A stretch of 42,818 bases of DNA from positions 1 to 42,818 of IMG/VR virus record IMGVR_UViG_3300008448_000191. One strand, 5' to 3'. The notes under the pieces are model-generated. The model was not told the origin of the DNA. It did not search any database and was given only the letters and a program-made list of their open reading frames with translations. The DNA is from a virus. Positions 38,888 to 42,818 of the stretch are shown here, piece after piece (positions within the stretch are counted from its first letter, which is position 1; every line of letters starts with the position of its first letter). A program made the translations under genes and the position numbers.

Positions 38888-39140
38888 CTTCGTAGACGGT
38901 TACCTATTCCCCTGGGCAACCAGGGGTTCATATAGCCCTCAATACCTGTTATTTGTTACCAAATCAACACATTTCGGGCGCTATTTAGGGTCAAACCCCT
39001 TGCTATCACAGCGTTCAAATAGGACAGTGATCCTATAGCTACCTGATAATACTAGTTAATTCCGATGTAATAGCTCGGGATTACACGTCAAGCTGGACGT
39101 TAAACGTAGCATCAAACCCACATCAACTCACCTCAACATC
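38888..39140 (+). promoter_or_regulatory. Hairpin-rich intergenic region
   Basis: No convincing gene lies in these 253 bases. Hairpins seen: CCCCTGG/CCAGGGG with a GCAA loop (38909-38926), ATAGGA/TCCTAT (39019-39036), TGTAAT/ATTACA (39066-39085) and ACGTC/GACGT (39085-39100). The region ends in a CAACTCACCTCAAC leader before the next ATG. The first hairpin lacks a T run and may be a weak terminator. Confidence 0.5.
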
Positions 39141-39332
39141 ATGAACTGTATCTCACTTAATCAACAGGGCGATTACGTTGCAACAGTATGTGGCATCGAG
39201 CTGCCTGTCATGGTTGATTGCCACGTTTGCACATGGGTAGAGGCTCAGGCTTCTGCCATGTGCAAAGACCCCAACGTCAACCTTGATTACGATGAGTGCC
39301 GTATCTGGATCTACCAGAATTGGCTTGCCTGA
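39141..39332 (+). CDS. Cysteine-containing small protein (63 residues)
   Basis: A 63-residue protein with five cysteines (ISLNQQGDYVATVCGIELPV, then DCHVCTWVEAQASAMC and DECRIWIYQNW). The pattern suggests a beta-hairpin followed by helices and possibly metal binding through the CxxC pair. The leader CAACTCACCTCAACATC immediately precedes the ATG and no Shine-Dalgarno site is present. Its stop codon lies inside a predicted three-way-junction fold. No family is recognised. Confidence 0.6.
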   Translation: MNCISLNQQGDYVATVCGIELPVMVDCHVCTWVEAQASAMCKDPNVNLDYDECRIWIYQNWLA

Positions 39333-39392
39333 TCACAAGCGTGATGCCGGGGGATCAAATCCCCTGGTCAGGAATTGCCACACTCAGTGGCA
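39328..39392 (+). promoter_or_regulatory. Three-way-junction RNA fold plus CTCA-loop hairpin
   Basis: CCTG (39328-39331) pairs with CAGG (39369-39372), enclosing hairpin ATCAC-AAGC-GTGAT (39332-39345) and hairpin CCGGGGGAT-CAA-ATCCCCTGG (39347-39367) with single-base linkers. A further stem TGCCAC/GTGGCA with loop ACTCA follows (39376-39392), and the next ATG is 15 bases later. The junction includes the previous gene's stop codon. Confidence 0.55.
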
Positions 39393-39407
39393 TCTACACA
39401 ACACAAC

Positions 39408-39581
39408 ATGGGTATCCGCAAAGGACTAGCCAATGCACTCATCTCGACAGCAGCAATGCTGGAGAGTGACAAATCTAAGGAGTATGTCAGCACCAAGCTG
39501 AATGAATACCGCATCAGGGCAGCAGCACTACTGATGCCTAACGATGTGGCATTCGTCATTACTCCTAAACCTGAACTCTGA
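39408..39581 (+). CDS. Small helical protein (57 residues)
   Basis: The start is ATG 39408, as the upstream 11 codons of the longer frame lie in the structured leader. The 57 residues (GIRKGLANALISTAAMLESD, then SKEYVSTKLNEYRIRAAALL) are amphipathic helix followed by a short beta end. The leader reads ACACAACACAAC directly before the ATG, without a Shine-Dalgarno site. No family recognised. Confidence 0.58.
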   Translation: MGIRKGLANALISTAAMLESDKSKEYVSTKLNEYRIRAAALLMPNDVAFVITPKPEL

Positions 39582-39585
39582 CTTC

Positions 39586-39630
39586 TGCACTAAGGGTCTA
39601 CGGGCCTTTACTGCAGGACTCAACATCCTG
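39586..39630 (+). repeat. Two-hairpin intergenic element, copy 1
   Basis: The stem AAGGGTC/GGCCTTT with a TACG loop (39592-39609) is followed by CAGGA/TCCTG with loop CTCAACA (39614-39630). The 45 bases align without gaps to 40170-40214. Both first hairpins keep a UNCG-type tetraloop despite changed bases. It lies five bases after one stop codon and 25 bases before the next ATG. Confidence 0.72.
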
Positions 39631-39655
39631 TCATCAACGCTACTTCAACTCAACA

Positions 39656-39928
39656 ATGACAACACCTGAGCTGGTCTACAAACCATCCGCCGAACAACAG
39701 TACCGCGTCACATGGTATGGCGGCGAATCAACCCAGCTTCACTTTGAGAAGCTGTGGAATACATTTGACCCAGACACCGATGCCGAATGGCAAGAGTGGC
39801 TAGACCGTGACGTACGTACACTTGGCGGTGGCGTACCAACAAGTATGAAGGAGATGCTCATGGAGATGGAAGACTACTATCATTACTCCATTGACATGGA
39901 ACTAGAGCGCAAGCTTCAACGCATGTGA
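39656..39928 (+). CDS. Acidic hypothetical protein (90 residues)
   Basis: A 90-residue protein with an N-terminal beta region (YRVTWYGGESTQLHFEKLW) and an acidic, methionine-rich helical C-terminus (TSMKEMLMEMEDYYHYSID). The leader CTTCAACTCAACA lies immediately before the ATG. It is preceded by the first copy of the two-hairpin element. No family is recognised; small acidic early proteins of phages often inhibit host enzymes, but nothing here shows that directly. Confidence 0.62.
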   Translation: MTTPELVYKPSAEQQYRVTWYGGESTQLHFEKLWNTFDPDTDAEWQEWLDRDVRTLGGGVPTSMKEMLMEMEDYYHYSIDMELERKLQRM

Positions 39929-39967
39929 TCCTTCTCAACACACTCAATCAACCTCAGCTCAACTGAC

Positions 39968-40165
39968 ATGAAAGACTCACTCGCAACACCTGTGCTGGCC
40001 ATGGTTATGGGCGTAGGAGCAGGTATGCTCTTATCCGTAGGAGCACAGAAGTTACTCAACAATTATTACGTCAAACATTGCCCAGCGAAAGCAGGGCATC
40101 AACTGGTATACATGCGTAGCTTTATAGGCGATGCATACTATTGCCTGGATAAGCGTTACCTTTGA
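39968..40165 (+). CDS. Small membrane or exported protein with two cysteines (65 residues)
   Basis: Residues 6-28 (ATPVLAMVMGVGAGMLLSVG) form a single hydrophobic helix, with a C-terminal domain carrying two cysteines (C38 and C59) and an aromatic patch (QLVYMRSFIGDAYYCLDKRY), suggesting a periplasmic or disulphide-bonded fold. The leader CTCAATCAACCTCAGCTCAAC precedes the ATG. It is followed by the second copy of the two-hairpin element. Function unknown; a membrane effector against superinfection or for host takeover is conceivable. Confidence 0.62.
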   Translation: MKDSLATPVLAMVMGVGAGMLLSVGAQKLLNNYYVKHCPAKAGHQLVYMRSFIGDAYYCLDKRYL

Positions 40166-40169
40166 CGTT

Positions 40170-40214
40170 TGCACTAAGGGCCTTCGGGCCTTTACTGCAG
40201 ACCTCAGCGTCTGC
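40170..40214 (+). repeat. Two-hairpin intergenic element, copy 2
   Basis: The stem AAGGGCC/GGCCTTT with a TTCG loop (40176-40193) is followed by GCAGAC/GTCTGC with loop CTCAGC (40197-40214). It aligns base for base in length with 39586-39630. The second stem is rebuilt by changes on both sides, arguing for selection on RNA structure. It lies 25 bases before the next ATG. Confidence 0.72.
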
Positions 40215-40239
40215 ACACACTCAACCCAGTTGAATCTCT

Positions 40240-40500
40240 ATGCCAATCACACTTGACCACATTCAAATTCAATCTGCACTCAAAGAGTTTGACATCAAAG
40301 AGCATGATTACTATCTGCTGTTTGACAAGAATGTATACATGGTTTGGTGCACCACAGGCGCCAAAGCACTACAGCTTGTTACCGAAAACTCTTGCATATC
40401 TCTTGACTACAAGGGTGAATGGTACTATCTCAACGAGATTCCTAGCTACTACGTAGTGCCAAGCTACGTATGCGTTAAGTACATCCTTGCAGTCAACTGA
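40240..40500 (+). CDS. Hypothetical protein (86 residues)
   Basis: A protein of beta character, rich in Y, V and C (DIKEHDYYLLFDKNVYMVWC, then GEWYYLNEIPSYYVVPSYVC). The leader contains CACTCAACCC before the ATG. The stop is six bases before the next start. No known family; presumably a small early protein. Confidence 0.6.
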   Translation: MPITLDHIQIQSALKEFDIKEHDYYLLFDKNVYMVWCTTGAKALQLVTENSCISLDYKGEWYYLNEIPSYYVVPSYVCVKYILAVN

Positions 40501-40506
40501 AAACCA

Positions 40507-40704
40507 ATGAAGCACATCGTTCGTCTAGCACCAGGGCAATTTGTCCACCTTGATTCTTACTATGCGTCTCATGAGACTCGCCTTAGTAAGATCTGTGTGG
40601 CAGCCCTATCACTTATCATTGCTGGCTTCACAGCAACTGCTGTAGTCGGCATTGATATCACCAACCCAACTCCTACTCAACAACATGACAACACTAAGCG
40701 CTAA
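40507..40704 (+). CDS. Small membrane protein (65 residues)
   Basis: Residues 29-49 (ICVAALSLIIAGFTATAVVG) form a clear transmembrane helix between a basic/histidine N-terminus and a short T/Q/N/P-rich tail. It begins six bases after the previous stop and overlaps the following gene by 20 bases. The small size and single helix would allow a holin-like or host-membrane role, though position in the early array argues against lysis. No family is recognised. Confidence 0.58.
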   Translation: MKHIVRLAPGQFVHLDSYYASHETRLSKICVAALSLIIAGFTATAVVGIDITNPTPTQQHDNTKR

Positions 40705-41026
40705 CACCAAGCTTATCGAGGATCGCATCCAACAACTCTGCGAGACTCTCCAAGATAAGTTCTACAAACAGCACAGTAGCCCCGTAGCTTTCGAAGTTAA
40801 GCGAGGGGTTAAGTACTACAAGATCATCCATGTCTCTAGTCCTGGTACCAGGTATGAAGGCAGATCAGTCCATGCATTTGTCGCAAGACAGACAGGGACT
40901 ATCTATAAGCCTGCATCATGGAAAGCACCAGCGGAACATGCACGGTACCAACTACTGGATGATCAATCATTTGAAACCTGCCTACACAACTGTGATTATG
41001 CAGGTTCATACCTATACATAAGATAA
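40685..41026 (+). CDS. Hypothetical basic protein (113 residues)
   Basis: The start is ATG 40685, directly after a CTACTCAACAAC leader that lies within the 3' end of the previous gene (20-base overlap). The protein has an N-terminal helix (TKLIEDRIQQLCETLQDKFY), then a beta-rich domain (FEVKRGVKYYKIIHVS, SVHAFVARQTGTIYKPASW) and a C-terminal tyrosine-rich end. The central GxxYxPASWKAPA phrase resembles small phage proteins annotated as hypothetical. Function unknown. Confidence 0.6.
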   Translation: MTTLSANTKLIEDRIQQLCETLQDKFYKQHSSPVAFEVKRGVKYYKIIHVSSPGTRYEGRSVHAFVARQTGTIYKPASWKAPAEHARYQLLDDQSFETCLHNCDYAGSYLYIR

Positions 41027-41056
41027 GCACTAGGTTTACCCCCAGACCCCCACCCG

Positions 41057-41084
41057 AACAGCCAGCACCAAAGTAATGGCTGTT
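41057..41084 (+). promoter_or_regulatory. Intergenic hairpin
   Basis: AACAGCCA (41057-41064) and TGGCTGTT (41077-41084) are perfectly complementary with a 12-base loop. It lies 31 bases after a stop codon and is followed by TAGTTATT; a weak terminator or an RNA-stabilising 3' end is possible. Confidence 0.5.
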
Positions 41085-41135
41085 TAGTTATTAAGATCTT
41101 TGATAAACAACGGTTATTAAGATTCCAAGTATTAG

Positions 41136-41167
41136 ATGGACCTGAGCATGTCCTTAAACTACTCACC
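41136..41167 (+). repeat. 32-base intergenic repeat with imperfect palindrome, copy 1
   Basis: The element begins ATGGACCTGAGCATGTCC and continues TTAAACTACTCACC. It recurs at 41579-41610 with a single A/G difference. The core fits GGACNTGNNCANGTCC, an imperfect 16-base dyad. It ends 20 bases before the ATG of the tandem-HTH gene; the second copy ends 20 bases before the ATG of the next gene. The constant spacing suggests an operator, promoter element or leader signal. Confidence 0.75.
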
Positions 41168-41187
41168 AACAACTCAACTCAAATCCA

Positions 41188-41562
41188 ATGAAATCACGCA
41201 TTTCTATCCTGAAAGAAGACCAGATTTGGGATCTGCGTTGCAAAGGTTATCGCTACGATCTGATCGCTAGCATTGTCAACTGCAGTCCCATATCAATGAC
41301 TAAGGTCATCCGTAGAGTGAGGCAACGTCCTCCCCTCAAGGAAGACCCAATCAAACGTGGACGCTACCGTGGCTTCCTTAGTGATGCCCAGGTCAATGAC
41401 ATTCGTGCCCGTGCTAAATACAATGAATCAATTGGGTTTATTGCCAGGGCATACGACATGACACCAGCGGCCATCTATGCAATTGTCACGTACAGGTCCT
41501 ATAAGGAACCGTGCCAAGACAATGTATATATCCCCAACTTCAAGAACAGACTCATGAGGTAG
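41188..41562 (+). CDS. Tandem helix-turn-helix DNA-binding protein
   Basis: The 124-residue protein contains two similar units: ISILKEDQIWDLRCKGYRYD with LIASIVNCSPISMTKVIRRV (residues 5-44), and FLSDAQVNDIRARAKYNESI with GFIARAYDMTPAAIYAIVTY (63-102). Each follows the pattern L-x-x-x-Q-I/V-x-D-I/L-R, then I-A, then a recognition helix, as in resolvase/Hin-type or sigma-like HTH domains. It is probably a transcription regulator. Its leader carries the 32-base repeat and CAACTCAACTCAAATCC just before the ATG. Confidence 0.72.
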   Translation: MKSRISILKEDQIWDLRCKGYRYDLIASIVNCSPISMTKVIRRVRQRPPLKEDPIKRGRYRGFLSDAQVNDIRARAKYNESIGFIARAYDMTPAAIYAIVTYRSYKEPCQDNVYIPNFKNRLMR

Positions 41563-41575
41563 TACATCAGTACTA
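41562..41575 (+). promoter_or_regulatory. Short hairpin after the tandem-HTH gene
   Basis: From 41561 the sequence AGTAC-ATCA-GTACT can form a five-pair stem overlapping the stop codon of the HTH gene and directly preceding the second copy of the 32-base repeat. No T run follows. Confidence 0.4.
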
Positions 41576-41578
41576 CGT

Positions 41579-41610
41579 ATGGACCTGAGCATGTCCTTAA
41601 ACTGCTCACC
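41579..41610 (+). repeat. 32-base intergenic repeat, copy 2
   Basis: Identical to 41136-41167 apart from one A/G substitution near its 3' end (ACTGCTCACC against ACTACTCACC). It lies 20 bases before the ATG of the 47-residue gene, the same spacing as copy 1 to its gene. Confidence 0.75.
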
Positions 41611-41630
41611 GTTCCATCTCAACTCAGACC

Positions 41631-41774
41631 ATGACTCAACTTGATCAGAACTACAACGCAGACTTGCTTGATGCTATGGCAGACATTGCCTATGAGCAGG
41701 AGCAAGCCATGCGTGAATCCAATCAATCTGATTGGGATACCACTGACTACCCATCCACTTACCACGGTGATTAA
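41631..41774 (+). CDS. Small acidic protein (47 residues)
   Basis: A frame from ATG 41631 to TAA 41772-41774 encodes 47 residues: MTQLDQNYNADLLDAMADI, then YEQEQAMRESNQSDWDTTDY and a short end. It is strongly acidic and helical at the start. The leader has CATCTCAACTCAGACC before the ATG, matching other genes of the array, and the 32-base repeat lies upstream. The next gene starts two bases after the stop. The function is unknown, but leader and composition make it a convincing gene. Confidence 0.68.
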   Translation: MTQLDQNYNADLLDAMADIAYEQEQAMRESNQSDWDTTDYPSTYHGD

Positions 41775-41776
41775 CC

Positions 41777-42256
41777 ATGACCAAATCAACTCAACGTACT
41801 AAGGACAACTCGTCAACTGTGCCGACATCAACTGCTAATCAACAGCAGGTCGACATTGTTGACGACATCGCCATTGTCCTGATCACACTCATCTCAATCT
41901 CAATCACACTCATCGGAGATCTCATCTCATGTCTCTTCAACCTGAACAACTGCTCATCGCAGACGCACTCGGCTACGAAGCCTTCGACGAAGACGAAGGT
42001 AACCAGCAGTTCCAAGCAGAGACAGACTTTCAGGACGCACCCAAAGGCGCCATCGCCTGCACTGGTAATGTCTACAGAACCAAGCGTGGAATCCTCAGGT
42101 GCTACTGGATCCCAGCCGGTGGTAACTACTCAGCCCAGGACAAGGAAGATCTCGAAGGATGGTACGACATCCCAACCAACGAAGAGATCGAGGAGTACAC
42201 GTTCGACAGCACCTGCCTCACTCCCTGCAGTGACGAAGTCGAACCAGACCACGTAG
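41777..42256 (+). CDS. Membrane protein with overprinted low-complexity tail (159 residues)
   Basis: Residues 1-25 are polar, residues 29-55 (DDIAIVLITLISISITLIGD) form a strong transmembrane helix, and residues 51-159 are S/T/K/P/R rich. That tail shares its DNA with the next gene over 328 bases in another frame, so it may be real overprinted sequence or an unselected extension. The start two bases after the previous stop suggests coupling. The membrane part is convincing; the long tail less so. Confidence 0.5.
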   Translation: MTKSTQRTKDNSSTVPTSTANQQQVDIVDDIAIVLITLISISITLIGDLISCLFNLNNCSSQTHSATKPSTKTKVTSSSKQRQTFRTHPKAPSPALVMSTEPSVESSGATGSQPVVTTQPRTRKISKDGTTSQPTKRSRSTRSTAPASLPAVTKSNQTT

Positions 42257-42288
42257 ATTCTTGGTTATCAATTCTTGGATTGATTTAA
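41929..42288 (+). CDS. Acidic hypothetical protein (119 residues)
   Basis: The ATG at 41929 has GGAG ten bases upstream. The protein is acidic with a structured look: SLQPEQLLIADALGYEAFDE, then a beta-rich core (GAIACTGNVYRTKRGILRCY, WIPAGGNYSAQDKEDLEGW) and an acidic C-terminus with two cysteines. It overlaps the membrane gene in a different frame and, from composition, is the better supported of the two in the shared stretch. It ends two bases before the HNH/AP2 start. No family recognised. Confidence 0.65.
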   Translation: MSLQPEQLLIADALGYEAFDEDEGNQQFQAETDFQDAPKGAIACTGNVYRTKRGILRCYWIPAGGNYSAQDKEDLEGWYDIPTNEEIEEYTFDSTCLTPCSDEVEPDHVDSWLSILGLI

Positions 42289-42290
42289 TT

Positions 42291-42818
42291 ATGCACAACA
42301 TGCCTGACTACGATTTGGTGGCAAAGCGTTATGAACTTTGCCCCAGTTTTCCTACTGGTCTTGCTGTTAAATACAGCTTTAATAATCGATGCAAACCTGG
42401 TGAACAGGCAGGTGCCTATGATTTTAAATCCAAGCGATCTATAATTCAAATCAATGGAAAGAACTATAAGTGCGCCAGGATTGTTTATTATCTGGCCACA
42501 GGTACAGATCCTGGTCAATATGAAGTTGATCATATAGATCAAGATAGTTCTAATAACTGTATTGAAAATCTACGTTTATCAAGTAGATCTCAAAACGCAG
42601 CAAACATGAAACTTAGATCTAGTAACACTACGGGTTACAAGGGGGTTTCATGGCACAAGACAAGAGGTTTATTTAGGTCTACCGTTACTCTAAACGGTAA
42701 GTCTAAACATCTTGCTCATCACATATGCCCTGCTCGTTTAGCCTATGAATACAATTGCTTTGTTAAAGATGTTTACAAAGATTTTTCAGTATTAAATGTA
42801 TTGCCTGAAATCAGTTGT
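42291..42818 (+). CDS. HNH homing endonuclease with AP2-like domain, truncated at the right edge
   Basis: The frame is open from ATG 42291 to the window end (176 codons), so the C-terminus is missing, probably by little. Residues 64-97 (RIVYYLATGTDPGQYEVDHI, then NNCIENLRLSS) contain the HNH core with H81 and N93. Residues 113-158 (TTGYKGVSWHKTRGLFRSTV, then HHICPARLAYEYNCF) form an AP2-like DNA-binding domain with the classical GYKGVSW start. Same architecture as the gene at 16914, but sequence clearly different. It starts two bases after the preceding stop. Confidence 0.9.
   Translation, partial: MHNMPDYDLVAKRYELCPSFPTGLAVKYSFNNRCKPGEQAGAYDFKSKRSIIQINGKNYKCARIVYYLATGTDPGQYEVDHIDQDSSNNCIENLRLSSRSQNAANMKLRSSNTTGYKGVSWHKTRGLFRSTVTLNGKSKHLAHHICPARLAYEYNCFVKDVYKDFSVLNVLPEISC

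Noticed and set aside
39328-39373. Possible tRNA gene
   Set aside because: A seven-pair acceptor-like stem and a T-arm-like hairpin with loop ATCAAAT can be drawn, but there is no room for D and anticodon arms and the T-loop start is wrong. Kept as a structured RNA only.

Overview
The window reads as part of the genome of a tailed double-stranded DNA phage of a cyanobacterium, most likely a picocyanobacterial (Synechococcus/Cyanobium type) host. Phage identity rests on a large terminase, portal, major capsid protein, repeat-built fibres, two virion peptidoglycan hydrolases, a lysozyme and four free-standing HNH endonucleases. The cyanobacterial host is inferred from an NblA-like phycobilisome-degradation protein and from several small proteins of a kind I recall from cyanophages. 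I see no integrase, repressor/attachment-site arrangement, tRNA, rRNA or CRISPR array. Both ends are open: a fibre gene is cut at the left edge and an HNH/AP2 endonuclease at the right edge.

Layout. (1) 1-3665, minus strand: two adjacent fibre genes built on a 26-residue repeat, then a small membrane protein. (2) 3721-7306, plus strand: a compact DNA/nucleotide module with an HTH protein, two unknown coupled genes, a Dam-like protein with a degenerate catalytic motif, dCTP deaminase and a DUF3310 protein. (3) 6176-37937, almost entirely minus strand: the late block. In transcription order (high to low coordinates) it runs through large and membrane-active virion proteins (37937-29055), packaging (28876-26200), portal, probable scaffold and capsid (25168-19728), an HhH protein, an M23-type peptidase, two further unknown virion genes, a lytic transglycosylase, several structural genes, a lysozyme and the NblA-like gene. 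Two plus-strand genes (an HNH endonuclease and a small HTH protein) interrupt it. (4) 38067-42818, plus strand: an early-looking array of about 14 very small genes separated by hairpin-rich intergenic leaders, ending in an HNH/AP2 gene.

How it fits together. The late block encodes packaging, capsid, injection machinery and lysis, with many stop/start overlaps (TAATG, TGATG, ATGA) that imply translational coupling. dCTP deaminase and the NblA-like protein would redirect host nucleotides and light-harvesting protein to phage production. The small plus-strand genes at the right are the usual place for host-takeover proteins, but I cannot assign functions to most of them.

The most unusual signals are: an M23 endopeptidase whose catalytic motifs occur in circularly permuted order; a 572-base same-strand overlap between portal and the next gene, with a strong ribosome binding site inside the portal frame, plus several shorter nested overlaps; a Dam-family protein with FPPS where D/NPPY should be; and, in the right-hand array, repeated two-hairpin elements with UNCG loops, a compact three-way-junction fold, a 32-base intergenic repeat and a recurring CTCAACTCA-type leader instead of Shine-Dalgarno sites. 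No gene-free stretch exceeds 300 bases.
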